Shown here piece after piece: positions 56,501 to 64,000 of a stretch of 64,000 bases of DNA. The stretch comes from Pseudonocardia hierapolitana. Lineage in GTDB: Bacteria; Actinomycetota; Actinomycetes; Mycobacteriales; Pseudonocardiaceae. Position numbers and translations under genes: made by a program. The first letter of the stretch is position 1; the number at the start of each line of letters is the position of its first letter. Under the pieces are notes generated by a model. That model had not been told where the DNA came from, ran no database searches, and saw only the letters and a list, made by a program, of their open reading frames with translations. The stretch is from NCBI RefSeq assembly GCF_007994075.1, contig NZ_VIWU01000001.1, positions 5,022,001-5,086,000 of the forward strand, in the 5' to 3' direction.

Positions 56501-56964
56501 CGCTCGTCCTCGACCTGCTGGAGGGAACGGGGCAGCACCGCTTCCGGACGTCCTGGCCCCTGCACCCCGACCTCGGCGTCGAGGACCACGGGACGACGCA
56601 GGTGGTGGAGCGTGACGGGTCAGCGGTCCTGCAGGTGGTGACCACCAGTACGGCAGCGATGCGGCCGTACCGGGCGCGCGGTGACGACGACGAAGGGCTC
56701 GGCTGGTGGTCGCCGCGCTTCGAGTCGCGCACGCCGGCTTGGCTCATCGGTGCGGTCGTCGAGAGCGCGGAGTGCCCGGTGGCGATCGCCACGGTGCTGA
56801 CCGTCTCGGAGGACCGCGAACTCCGGGTAAAGGACCTCTCTATCGCCCGCGACGAGTCGGGCGGGGTGGAAGTGACATGGACGGACGGAACGACGAGGCC
56901 CGCGGTGCGGGTCGACACGGGCACGCCGGGCGCGGTCGCTTACAGCCTGCCGGTGCTGGCATGA
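53572..56964 (+). CDS. Fusion of a family 4 glycosyltransferase and a heparinase II/III-type lyase domain
   Basis: 1,130 residues in one uninterrupted frame. Residues 1-405: GT-B glycosyltransferase (NLSVPFDRRVWQE; FDQHDLVPELFLSRF; MNKIVEYMAIGRPIVAFDL). Residues ~421-1130: heparinase II/III / alginate-lyase-like protein, with an alpha/alpha toroid (WELNRLQHLPWLAQAW; NNHLLGELAG) and a beta-sandwich (AAHGHADALAV, His869 and His871). Stand-alone members of this lyase family begin with the same MGRLGWYATRARMMGPREV found here at residue 421. A ribosome site (GGAGGGCGAGGA) precedes that ATG (54832), so the second half could also be made alone. No signal peptide is seen for either half. Confidence 0.88.
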   Translation: MSERQHTPRVLVLVENLSVPFDRRVWQECSALVDAGYDVVVICPMGIGRDAEPEVVLDGVRILRYPLRAASAGPAGYVREYGTALWHTARLALRVRREGRIDAVHACNPPDLLLPAVLPLKFLGAKFVFDQHDLVPELFLSRFPDGGRWLLQVALLCERLTFALADAVISTNESYRQVAIDRGRKDPALVQVVRSAPDLERFTPTDADPDLRRGKRHLAAYLGVMGPQDGIDYALRALAHVRHDLGRDDLHTIFMGSGDCFDEVRELCTRLGLDQCVEFTGRVPDEFVQRCLSTADVCLAPDPRTPLNDVSSMNKIVEYMAIGRPIVAFDLVEAQVSAGGAAVYVPADDELAFAKCIDELLGDPHRRQVMGEIGRARVEGELSWAHSQRNLTDFYARIAPVPSSMGEQRGTHGGRGSTVTMGRLGWYATRARMMGPREVGWRIAKVAGGSTRTLTSRVRARGVLSDPTGSAWGRAFRNFRDATDRPVVLDRARAAAIARELPDEASAVVRAADAARDGTFAFFGNPPVRFPGRIDWNLDPRTGCRWPDRPAARINHRTHRGDAKWIWELNRLQHLPWLAQAWLFTGDETYAEAALDQLDSWLDQNPTGRGIAWRGGFEAGLRAISVAIAVQGLRDSSAMTLERYRRIVTMLAESAELCWRDRSRFSSANNHLLGELAGAATVGILFPELAGAQRWERRALAALAREADRQILPDGSGAEQSSVYLMFSAQLLLVPAALLQLRGDRPPAAIRAAVERSAGYLADLVGDGDPLPRYGDEDGGFALRLHPEPVDTLERHLALVGGTTGGPLAASADLPARWLTAPGADRAPRTEVRTGSWYAPQGGVVVLRRPKQRIMMDVGPLGYLSLAAHGHADALAVTIAADGRDLVGDPGTGSYYAEPSWRAAFRRTRMHATVEVDGLDQSVAGGPFMWTRHAATSVRGIDLARGVVEAEHDGYTRLDDPVRHRRYLVAPPEQDWALVLDLLEGTGQHRFRTSWPLHPDLGVEDHGTTQVVERDGSAVLQVVTTSTAAMRPYRARGDDDEGLGWWSPRFESRTPAWLIGAVVESAECPVAIATVLTVSEDRELRVKDLSIARDESGGVEVTWTDGTTRPAVRVDTGTPGAVAYSLPVLA

Positions 56965-57791
56965 CGAGCAGGGTCATCGCACGAGCAAGCAGGTGGGGGT
57001 CGGTCCTGCTGGCCCTGGCGGTCCTGGCCGCGTGCAGCCAGGGCACCGCATCGGAGCCGCCCGGGATGCTCCTGTGGTCGGGCGACATGGAAACAGGCGA
57101 TGTCTCCCAGTTCCAGAAGACGCCGTGGAACACCGTCGGTGGTCCTCCGCCGAAGGTCGTCGAGCAACCGGTGCGCAGCGGCCGGTACGCCGTCGAACTG
57201 TCGCTCGTCGGAGCGACGGCGCCCGACGACGGGATCTGCTGCGGCTCCCGGAACGAGATCGAGCCGAAGTTCCGGGACATGGTCGAAGGAGAAGACCTCT
57301 GGTTCGGGTTCTCGACCTACCTGGACGCGAACTTCCCCACGTACTACGCCGATTTCCAGACCATCATGCAGTTCAAGCAGAACTTCGACGGTTCACCTCC
57401 CCTCGAGATGACCGTGGAGGAGGGCGAGTTCCGCATCGAGGGGGGATACGGGCACCCGGACGGCCCCCGGCTGTTCCTCGAACCGGTCGGTCATGCCGAC
57501 AAGGACCGCTGGATCGATTGGATCCTGCACGTGAAGTTCTCGCCTGATCCGACCGTCGGCTACGTCGAGGTGTGGCGCGACGGTCAGCTCGTCCTCCCCC
57601 GGTTCGCGCCGCCCGGTGGGACGTTGTACGTCAATCCGGACGACGGCTCTGCCCGCAGTTCCGTGAAGACGGGGTACTACCGCTACCGCAGCATCGATTC
57701 GGTCGGCCGGATCGTCTTCGACGAGTGGCGGATCGGCACGTCCGTGGACGTGGTCCGCCCATCTCCGAAGAACGGTCCGTCGGCTCCCTAG
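56961..57791 (+). CDS. Secreted lipoprotein, heparin-lyase-like (polysaccharide lyase family) domain
   Basis: 276 residues. Signal peptide with lipobox LAACSQG; lipid-bearing Cys25. The mature domain (GDMETGDVSQFQKTPW, SRNEIEPKF, DLWFGFSTYLD, FQTIMQFKQ, DRWIDWILHVKFS, GYVEVWRDGQLV) has the jelly-roll pattern of the heparin-lyase-I-like family. It would act on the polymer at the cell surface, for example for release or length control. ATG overlaps the previous stop. Catalytic residues are not confirmed. Confidence 0.8.
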   Translation: MTSRVIARASRWGSVLLALAVLAACSQGTASEPPGMLLWSGDMETGDVSQFQKTPWNTVGGPPPKVVEQPVRSGRYAVELSLVGATAPDDGICCGSRNEIEPKFRDMVEGEDLWFGFSTYLDANFPTYYADFQTIMQFKQNFDGSPPLEMTVEEGEFRIEGGYGHPDGPRLFLEPVGHADKDRWIDWILHVKFSPDPTVGYVEVWRDGQLVLPRFAPPGGTLYVNPDDGSARSSVKTGYYRYRSIDSVGRIVFDEWRIGTSVDVVRPSPKNGPSAP

Positions 57792-57809
57792 CAGGATGAG
57801 GGTGAATGC

Positions 57810-59156
57810 ATGACCCGCTCGCAACACGCGGCGCCGCTCCCGGCGCTCAGCGTCGTCGGTCTCGGCTACGTCGGGTGCGTGTCGGCGGCGTGCTTCGCGG
57901 CACGCGGACACGACGTCGTCGGTGTCGACGTCGACGAGCACAAGGCGGAACTGCTGCGCTCCGGGCGCTCGCCGATCGTCGAGGAACGGATCAACGAGAT
58001 CGTCGCCGACGGCGTGCGGTCCGGGCGGCTGCGGATCGTCGCCGACACGCAGGCGGCGGTGTCGGCCACCGACGTCACGCTCGTGTGCGTCGGAACCCCG
58101 TCTGCCCCGAACGGCAGCCTCTCCACCGTGTTCCTCGAGCGGGCGTGCGCCGATATCGGCGCGGCGCTCGCGGCGAAGCGGTCGTGGCACGTCGTGGTCT
58201 TCCGCAGCACCATGACGCCCGGCACGTGCGAGGGCCTCCTCGTCCCCGCCCTCGAACGCGCCTCCGGGAAGCGGGCGGGCGTGGACTTCGGCGTGTGCAT
58301 CAACCCCGAGTACCTGCGTGAGGGTACGAGCGTGCGCGACTTCGAGTCGCCGCCCAAGACCGTGGTGGGGGAGAGCGACCCACGCAGCGGCGACGTGGTG
58401 ATGGGCCTGTACGAGGGGATGCCCGGTCCTCGGTTCCGCGTGTCGATCGCGGTGGCGGAGATGTCGAAGTACGTCGACAACTCCTTCCACGCCTTGAAGG
58501 TGGCGTTCGGCAACGAGATCGGTGCCGTCTGCCGCGCCGCCGGCCTGGACTCCCACCAGGTCATGGACGTCTTCCTCGCCGACACCAAGCTCAACATCAG
58601 CCCGGCCTACCTGCGGCCCGGCTTCGCCTTCGGCGGTTCCTGCCTGCCCAAGGACCTCCGCGCGCTCGTGCACACCGCACGGCGCCACGACGTCGACGTG
58701 CCGCTGCTCGCCAACGTGATCCCCGCGAACGACGCCCACCTGCGGCGTGCCGTGGACCTGGTCGTCGCGTGCGGACGGAGGCGGGTGGCGCTGATGGGCC
58801 TTTCCTTCAAGCCCGGAACGGACGACCTGCGCGAGAGCCCGCTGGTGGAGTTGGCCGAGCGGCTCATCGGCAAGGGGTACGACCTGCGCATCTACGACGC
58901 CAACGTCTCCGTGTCCCGGCTCGTCGGCGCGAACCGGGAGCACATCGCGGAACACCTCCCGCACATCGGTCAGCTCCTCACCGACGATCTCGACGAGGTC
59001 CTCGCGCACGCCGAGGTCTTCATCGTCGGCTCCGCCGCACCCGAGATCGCGGTGGCCATGACCGGGATCGACGACCGTGCGGTGGTCGACCTCGTGCGGA
59101 TGGCAGACGCGGACACCAGGCGCGGCAGCGCGAACTACGTCGGGATCGGGTGGTAG
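57810..59156 (+). CDS. GDP-mannose 6-dehydrogenase (AlgD-like)
   Basis: 448 residues. N-terminal NAD fold VVGLGYVGCVSAACFAARGHDVVGVD; catalytic Cys278 in FAFGGSCLPKDLRAL; C-terminal LSFKPGTDDLRESPLVELAE. The FAFGGSCLPKD and YVDNSFHALKVAFGNEIG wording is closer to AlgD of pseudomonads than to UDP-glucose dehydrogenases, so GDP-mannuronate is the likely product; UDP-sugar use is the alternative. It supplies a uronic acid for the exopolysaccharide. GATGAGGG precedes ATG 57810, 18 bases after the lipoprotein gene. Confidence 0.88.
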   Translation: MTRSQHAAPLPALSVVGLGYVGCVSAACFAARGHDVVGVDVDEHKAELLRSGRSPIVEERINEIVADGVRSGRLRIVADTQAAVSATDVTLVCVGTPSAPNGSLSTVFLERACADIGAALAAKRSWHVVVFRSTMTPGTCEGLLVPALERASGKRAGVDFGVCINPEYLREGTSVRDFESPPKTVVGESDPRSGDVVMGLYEGMPGPRFRVSIAVAEMSKYVDNSFHALKVAFGNEIGAVCRAAGLDSHQVMDVFLADTKLNISPAYLRPGFAFGGSCLPKDLRALVHTARRHDVDVPLLANVIPANDAHLRRAVDLVVACGRRRVALMGLSFKPGTDDLRESPLVELAERLIGKGYDLRIYDANVSVSRLVGANREHIAEHLPHIGQLLTDDLDEVLAHAEVFIVGSAAPEIAVAMTGIDDRAVVDLVRMADADTRRGSANYVGIGW

Positions 59157-59164
59157 CCCCAGCG

Positions 59165-60193
59165 ATGGTTGACGAGAGGAGAGCACCGGCGTTCAGCGTC
59201 CTGTGCTCGGCGTACCAGTGCGAGGCGTACCTCGCAGAGACGATCGACTCGGTCGTCGCGCAGACGCTGCCGGACTGGGAGCTGATCGTCGTCGACAACG
59301 GGCCGTCGGACGAGATCGCCGACATCGTCCGGCGCTACACCGGCGACCCCCGCGTCCGACTCGTCCGCCAGGAGAACGGTGGCCTGATCGGTGGTATCGC
59401 CACCGCGGTCGAGGCGTCCTCCGGGCGGTACCTCGTGCCGCTCGACAGCGACGACATGCTCGCCCCGAGGTTCTGCGAGCGGATGGCGGAGGTGCTCGAC
59501 GCCCGGCCGGAGATCGACGTCCTCTCGTGCGACGCCCGTGTCTTCCGCGAGGGCGAGGACCATGACGGCTCGTTCCTGCGCACGCGCTTCGGCCTGGAGC
59601 ACCGGATCACGCTGGCCGACATGATCGGTGAGCACGACGTGATCCCGTACTTCGCCGCGTTCCGGCGCGCGGCGTGGACCGCCGCGGGCGGGTACGCCGC
59701 CGGCACCGAGCTCGTCGAGGACATCGCGCTCTACCTGCGTCTGATCGTCGCAGGCTACGACGTGCGCGTCCTTCCCGAGCGGCTCACGAGGTACCGGCTC
59801 AGGGGCGATTCGACGTCGCGACACCCGAGCAGCGTGGAGGCGTTCGAAGCGGCGTGCCAGCGCGTGTACACCGCCGCCGCCGAGGAGTCGGGGGACGCGG
59901 CCACGCTCGCCCTGCTCGACCGGAGACTGCGCGGCTTCCGCTACGAGCAGGGGCTGCGGCGCGCCCGGTGGGCGTTCGTGAACGGGGACGTGGCCGGTGC
60001 GCGCGCCGCGGCTCGTGCGGCGTTCGCCGCGCGGCGCACCCCGCGCAGCACGGCCGTGCTCGTCGGGGTCACCGTGGCGCCGGGTGCGCTGCGCGTGATC
60101 CGGCCGCTCAAGCAACGGTTGACGCGGCGCGTCTCGCAGGTGCTGGCGCGGGCCGCCGCCCTACGCGAGCGCGGGCTCATCGGCGAGCGCTGA
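59165..60193 (+). CDS. Glycosyltransferase family 2
   Basis: 342 residues, GT-A fold. FSVLCSAYQCEAYLAETIDSVVAQTLPDWELIVVDNGP (nucleotide site), then VPLDSDDML as the DxD motif near residue 95. The C-terminal ~110 residues are Arg/Ala-rich helical. Inverting transferase for the repeat unit; sugar unknown. Begins nine bases after the dehydrogenase. Similar in layout to the convergent gene at 60356-61366. Confidence 0.9.
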   Translation: MVDERRAPAFSVLCSAYQCEAYLAETIDSVVAQTLPDWELIVVDNGPSDEIADIVRRYTGDPRVRLVRQENGGLIGGIATAVEASSGRYLVPLDSDDMLAPRFCERMAEVLDARPEIDVLSCDARVFREGEDHDGSFLRTRFGLEHRITLADMIGEHDVIPYFAAFRRAAWTAAGGYAAGTELVEDIALYLRLIVAGYDVRVLPERLTRYRLRGDSTSRHPSSVEAFEAACQRVYTAAAEESGDAATLALLDRRLRGFRYEQGLRRARWAFVNGDVAGARAAARAAFAARRTPRSTAVLVGVTVAPGALRVIRPLKQRLTRRVSQVLARAAALRERGLIGER

Positions 60194-60355
60194 CTCGCGG
60201 CACACGGCGTCCGGCCGCGATGACCAGGCCAGGGCGCACCTCCGCGGGTCGGCAGGACCGGCTGCTGGTGCTCCGCGTCCAGGGGCAGCGGCGAAGCGGA
60301 TCGACGTCCTCCGCGCCCAGGGCTCTTGCTGTCGTCGAGCGGTACCGGAGGACGA
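60194..60355. other. Convergent intergenic region
   Basis: 162 bases between two convergent family 2 glycosyltransferase genes. No gene or clear T-tailed terminator. Nothing else seen. Confidence 0.4.
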
Positions 60356-61366
60356 TCACCCCCGCTGCACGCCGGAGTGCACCAGTCCGGTGATCCGCCG
60401 CTTCGCGGCCTTCACGGTGTCGATGCCACCCGGCGCCACCCGGAGCAAGGCCCACATGACCGCAGGCCGTACCGAAGGACGCTGCCGGAGCGCGAGCCAG
60501 GCATGCTCCCGCGCAGTGCGCGGGTCGGATTCGCGCACCGCCGCACGAGCCAGCCGCAACGCCGTCTCGTAGCGGTGCCGTCGCAGCGTCGAGCGCAGCT
60601 CGGCCAGCACCTGCGGGTCATCGGTGATGGCAGCGACCCGCAGGAAGGCCCGCTCCACGCTGGCGTCGTACTCGCCGTGGTCGCGCGGCCTGTGCTCGAG
60701 GTTGTCGGCGTGGAGGCGGTAGCCGCCGAGCTGCTCGGGCAACACCCGCAGATCGCACCCGGCGACCGACATGCGCAGGCACATCGCCAGGCTCTCGACT
60801 TGCGGCGTGTCCGCCGGGTAGCCACCGGCAGCCTTCCAGACCGACGCGCGGATGGCGGCCGTCGTGTACAGCGCGGGGCGACGGACGATCTCGGCCAGCC
60901 CGACCCGGTGCCCGACCCCCGGTTCATCGGTGATCCCGCAACGCTGCCGGAAGCTCGGCCACTGGTCCGTGCCCTCGAGGAAGGGGAGCGCGTCGATGCA
61001 CAGCACGTCGATCTCGGGATGCTCGGCGAGCACCTCCGCGACCCGTCCGCAGAACGTGGGCTCGAGTCGTCCGTCACCTGGCAAGACGGCGTAGTAGGCG
61101 CCGCGGGCCACCGCCGCAGCGGCGTTGACCCCGCCCGCAACACCCTGGTAGGGCTGGCGCAACATCCGGATGCGGGGGTCCTCGGCGTACTCGGCGACGA
61201 TCCGCTCGACGTCGTCGGACGTCCCGTTGGCGACAACTACCAACTCCCAGTCGTCGACGGTCTGAGCGACCACCGAGTCGATCATTTCGGCGAGATGCGG
61301 CGCGGGGCCGTCGACAGCGGAGAGGATGGTCAGGGCGGGCTGGGCCGCGGCGTCGTCTGCTGGCAC
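60356..61366 (-). CDS. Glycosyltransferase family 2
   Basis: 336 residues. LTILSAVDGPAPHLAEMIDSVVAQTVDDWELVVVANG at the N-terminus; the DxD position reads LPGDGRLEP, so the second aspartate is displaced. The C-terminal REHAWLALRQRPSVRPAVMWALLR helical tail resembles that of the convergent gene at 59165, suggesting the two are paralogues. With the altered DxD, metal binding may differ. Confidence 0.85.
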   Translation of the reverse strand: MPADDAAAQPALTILSAVDGPAPHLAEMIDSVVAQTVDDWELVVVANGTSDDVERIVAEYAEDPRIRMLRQPYQGVAGGVNAAAAVARGAYYAVLPGDGRLEPTFCGRVAEVLAEHPEIDVLCIDALPFLEGTDQWPSFRQRCGITDEPGVGHRVGLAEIVRRPALYTTAAIRASVWKAAGGYPADTPQVESLAMCLRMSVAGCDLRVLPEQLGGYRLHADNLEHRPRDHGEYDASVERAFLRVAAITDDPQVLAELRSTLRRHRYETALRLARAAVRESDPRTAREHAWLALRQRPSVRPAVMWALLRVAPGGIDTVKAAKRRITGLVHSGVQRG

Positions 61367-61418
61367 GTCGAGGTACTCGCCGCCGGGCCGCCGGGTGTAA
61401 CCAAAACTGCTTTCCTCG

Positions 61419-62644
61419 ACCCCGCGATCCGAACCGGCTCAGTCCGGCAGCCGTCCACCAGTTGTTGCTGCCGCACGTGGCGCCGACGGCGATCGGCGGG
61501 CCGGCGGCGGGGGGATGCCGCAGGCGCGCTGGTAGACCCCGATGGTCCTCGTCGCGACGCGCTCGGAGTGGAACCGCTCGCGCGCCACGTCGCGCGCGCG
61601 CCGCGCCAGCCGATCGCGAAGACCGTCGTCGCCGATGACCTGCAGCAGCCGTGCCGCCAGGTCATCGGGACGGTCCGGCTCGACCAGGAACCCACTCTCA
61701 CCGTCGTCGATCTGATAGGGCATGCCGCACCGGCTCGAGGCGATCACCGGAACACCGGCGGCCATCGCCTCCTGCACGGCCAGCGGCGCGTTCTCCTCGA
61801 CCGACATCAGCACCGAGACGCTGGCGCCGGCCAGCTCGCTGAGCACGGCGTCGGTACTCAGCTGGCCGAGCAGGACGACCGCATCGTCGAGCCCGTGCTG
61901 GCGGATACGCGCGCGGACCGCCTCGGCGTAAGCGGGGACCGGCTGCGGACCGGCGAGCCGCAACGTGGCGCGCAGGCCTTGCGCTCTCGCCCGCGCGAAA
62001 CCGTCCACCACAGCAAGCGTGTTCTTCCGCGGCGAGATCGTCGCGGCGCAGAACACCTGCGCCGCACCGTCGGTGCGTCGGACGTCGAAGAATGCATCGG
62101 CGATGGGATTGTCGATGTTGTGCACCGCGCCGGTCGCGATACCGGTCAGCCGCTCACGCACGTACGGGCTGATGGAGATGATGTGCGGATAACGCGCCCA
62201 CGCGCGCGTCTCGATCCGTTTCCAGAGAAGTGCGCGCGGACGGGCCAACGAGGTACCCGAGACCCGGGTGTCGGCATGGATGAAACCGTGAATCGTCAGT
62301 ACGCGCGGCGTGCCGATCGGCTCCATCATGATCCCGTAGGTGTCGTGCGCGTGCACGACATCGGGGCGGAGACCGCTGACATATTCGCGCAGGCGGCGGG
62401 CGTCGCGCCCGAGCACCCCCGAGAGCAGGCGCGGGGCGGTCCACGGCAACCGGTGAATGCGCGCCGCACCCCAGTCATCGACCTGCACCGCGTCGACGCC
62501 CCCGGTCGTCACGATGTGGAGGTCGAGATCGCGACGATCCCGCAGAGCGCCGCAGAGCACCACGCTCACACCCTCGACACCGCCGCGCGGCGCGCCCGGA
62601 TCGACCGGGAACGCCGTGACGAGTACCAGCCTCACGCGAGTCAC
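61419..62644 (-). repeat. 1,226-bp inverted repeat, right copy
   Basis: Reverse complement of 42258-43483 with five single-base differences noted. Base 61419 corresponds to 43483 and 62644 to 42258. Sequence outside both ends differs sharply on the stop-codon side, and shows only diverged similarity on the start-codon side. Confidence 0.93.
61439..62644 (-). CDS. Glycosyltransferase family 4, copy 2
   Basis: 401 residues from GTG 62644, matching copy 1 almost residue for residue (Leu8 here, Phe8 in copy 1; most other base differences are silent). The frame is open to 62785, and an ATG at 62686 could add 14 residues (MTMPVSCEPGRGKTT). I keep the GTG shared with copy 1. Same GT-B motifs, including EENAPLAVQEAMAAGVPV. 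Lies between the family 2 gene and the flippase gene, same strand. Confidence 0.9.
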   Translation of the reverse strand: MTRVRLVLVTAFPVDPGAPRGGVEGVSVVLCGALRDRRDLDLHIVTTGGVDAVQVDDWGAARIHRLPWTAPRLLSGVLGRDARRLREYVSGLRPDVVHAHDTYGIMMEPIGTPRVLTIHGFIHADTRVSGTSLARPRALLWKRIETRAWARYPHIISISPYVRERLTGIATGAVHNIDNPIADAFFDVRRTDGAAQVFCAATISPRKNTLAVVDGFARARAQGLRATLRLAGPQPVPAYAEAVRARIRQHGLDDAVVLLGQLSTDAVLSELAGASVSVLMSVEENAPLAVQEAMAAGVPVIASSRCGMPYQIDDGESGFLVEPDRPDDLAARLLQVIGDDGLRDRLARRARDVARERFHSERVATRTIGVYQRACGIPPPPARRSPSAPRAAATTGGRLPD

Positions 62645-62842
62645 CGTGGTCTTGCCCCGTCCGGGCTCACAGCTTACCGGCATCGTCATCCACGCCCCCT
62701 TTTCCTGGTATCTCCACCGATTGCGCGCGATCTCCTTCGGCGAAATCGGCCGGCGCATGCACGCCTGCGTACGGGAAGTCGGCAACGCGATTCGGATCGT
62801 CAGCGGCGCTGCCGAGCCTGGCCACGTCCGAGCCCGAGACAG
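62645..62842. other. Intergenic region upstream of glycosyltransferase copy 2
   Basis: 198 bases after the flippase stop. Positions about 62675-62800 are the diverged counterpart of the region before copy 1 (42114-42230): the GATCCGAATCGCGT, CCGATTTCG and GGGGCGTG blocks are shared in order. No gene is supported. Confidence 0.55.
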
Positions 62843-64000
62843 TCAATTGGTGCCCGAGCGCTGAACCCGTCCGGCGAGCCGCCGCGACCGGGCAACACGA
62901 CAGATCGTGACCGCCATCGACGGGGCGGCGGCGGCGAGCACCGCGAGGTACACCACCAGGAACGCCACGGCGTCGAGCACGAGGAAGGCCACGGCGACGA
63001 CGATGCCGCGGGTGTCGGAGTGCAGGACGAGCTGTTCGAGTGCGTAGGCGGTCGCCGTGGCAGCGAGGCTGGCCACCATCGAGGGCAGCGTCGCGCGGAC
63101 GATCTGCAGGGTATGCACGCCGAGCGCCGATCGCGCCAGCCCGAGGCAGAGGACACCGACGACGAGTGCCGACACCGAGATCGCCAGGCCGACTCCGGGC
63201 AGGCCGAACGGCACGATCAGGACCAGCAGGGACAGCCCGAGCGCGAACTCCACGGCGGTCGCGAAGTTGATCAACGCTGTGCGGCCGCAGCCCTTGATCG
63301 CCTCCTCGCTGACCGACGCGAACGCCTTGCCGATTCCCAGCCCTGCCATGGCGACGAGCACGACCCCGGCCTCCCGCCACGGCTCGCCCAGCACCACGAC
63401 GGCGGCGGGTTCCCCGATCGCGAGCATGAGGCCGGACACCGGCGCCGCGCAGAAGGTGACCCAGCGCAGTGCCTTCAGGTAGGTCTGGCGTAACCGGTCC
63501 GGATCCGCCGCGATGTGGGAGAAGGCCGGGAAGAGGGCGTACGCCACCACGCTGATCATGACGTTGACCGGCAGCCGGGCGATGCGCAGGCCGTAGCGGT
63601 AGAAGCCGAGCGCCGCGGTGTCGAGGAGCCGACCGATCACCACCGGCTCAGCGGTGGTGCGGACCTGGCTGGCGACGTGGTCGATCAGCAGCGGGTAGCC
63701 GTAGCGCGCGAGCTGGCGCCACAGCGCCACCGAGGCCTTCGCCCGCCCCGGGCGCCACGAGACCAGCACCCACACGCCGACCAGCAACGTCACCGACGAC
63801 GCGTACGTGCCGATCACGAGGCTCCACACGCCGAGTCCCAGCGCGGCGCAGACCACGGCCACGACGGCGAAGGAGATCGAGACGGCCGGGCCGAGGACGA
63901 TGTTGCGCGACACGCTGAACTCGCGCTGGAGGAGTGCCTCGGGCACGTTCGTCAGCGAGTGGAGGAGCAGTCCCCCCGCGGAGGCGGCCGCGACGAGCCC
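62843..64000 (-). CDS. Wzx-type lipid-linked polysaccharide flippase (partial, start beyond the window)
   Basis: 385 C-terminal residues are present; the frame is open at the right edge. Repeated hydrophobic segments (about ten here) match the oligosaccharide flippase / MATE-like fold. Motifs of the family are LLHSLTNVPEALLQREFS and ARYGYPLLIDHVASQVRTTAEPVVIGRLLDTAALGFY. It moves undecaprenyl-linked repeat units to the outer face for the Wzy-like polymerase. The 3' end is Arg-rich. Confidence 0.88.
   Translation of the reverse strand, partial: GLVAAASAGGLLLHSLTNVPEALLQREFSVSRNIVLGPAVSISFAVVAVVCAALGLGVWSLVIGTYASSVTLLVGVWVLVSWRPGRAKASVALWRQLARYGYPLLIDHVASQVRTTAEPVVIGRLLDTAALGFYRYGLRIARLPVNVMISVVAYALFPAFSHIAADPDRLRQTYLKALRWVTFCAAPVSGLMLAIGEPAAVVVLGEPWREAGVVLVAMAGLGIGKAFASVSEEAIKGCGRTALINFATAVEFALGLSLLVLIVPFGLPGVGLAISVSALVVGVLCLGLARSALGVHTLQIVRATLPSMVASLAATATAYALEQLVLHSDTRGIVVAVAFLVLDAVAFLVVYLAVLAAAAPSMAVTICRVARSRRLAGRVQRSGTN

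Noticed and set aside
42258..62644. Composite transposon bounded by inverted copies
   Set aside because: The repeated unit is a glycosyltransferase gene with no transposase, terminal repeats or target duplication.
60326..63493. 1,055-codon plus-strand frame at the right end
   Set aside because: It crosses three minus-strand genes with clear glycosyltransferase and flippase motifs; it is a composition artefact of high GC.

Overview
The window is high-GC DNA with dense genes, GTG starts, 4-bp stop/start overlaps and leaderless-looking promoters. Together with the gene order leuB / gltX / tRNA-Gln / tRNA-Glu / ndgR-leuCD / hupB / mutT1-ppk1 / fbiD / plsC / gpsA, this points to an actinomycete. 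A member of the Pseudonocardiaceae is my best inference; the species cannot be named from sequence alone.

Layout. 1-3696: the end of leuB, a stand-alone AbiEi/DUF559-type gene bracketed by two near-identical hairpins, and cimA behind an isoleucine-rich leader peptide and terminator. 3686-4516: an alpha/beta hydrolase. 4992-12250: an envelope-stress island with an ECF sigma factor, a zinc-motif/Asp23 protein (probable anti-sigma), three more Asp23-type proteins, DUF2273-like, DUF6286-like and AmaP-like membrane proteins, then a STAS protein, a PRC-barrel/DUF2382 protein and two membrane proteins. 12395-16613: an FAD monooxygenase, gltX, two tRNAs and a DHFR-fold protein. 16694-24815: a minus-strand run of an NDH-2-like oxidoreductase, a membrane-anchored Hsp70-like ATPase and a 1,644-residue kinase/ATPase/GAF/histidine-kinase protein. 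24898-28211: ndgR, leuC, leuD, hupB.

28450-32977 holds a compact class I lanthipeptide locus: a 45-residue FxLD-type precursor, a full-length LanB and a LanC. It sits between hupB and mutT1, which are neighbours in mycobacteria, so it looks like an insertion into a core block. Its promoter spacer is filled by a perfect palindrome matching the FadR/GntR operator pattern. No exporter, protease, regulator or methyltransferase is present nearby. 32982-41920 returns to core genes (mutT1, ppk1, fbiD, plsC, gpsA, a cystathionine gamma-lyase-like gene, HNH endonuclease, membrane protein), with two striking palindromic intergenic elements.

42258-64000 is a Wzx/Wzy-type exopolysaccharide locus: two tandem initiating sugar-phosphate transferases, a Wzz-like protein with a decayed kinase domain, a Wzy-like polymerase, several glycosyltransferases, an AlgD-like GDP-mannose dehydrogenase, a polysaccharide deacetylase, a lyase-family lipoprotein, a glycosyltransferase fused to a heparinase II/III-type domain, and the end of a flippase. 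The genes from wzz to the lipoprotein are translationally coupled. The locus is bracketed by two almost identical 1,226-bp inverted copies of a glycosyltransferase gene. No transposase, integrase or CRISPR array was seen.
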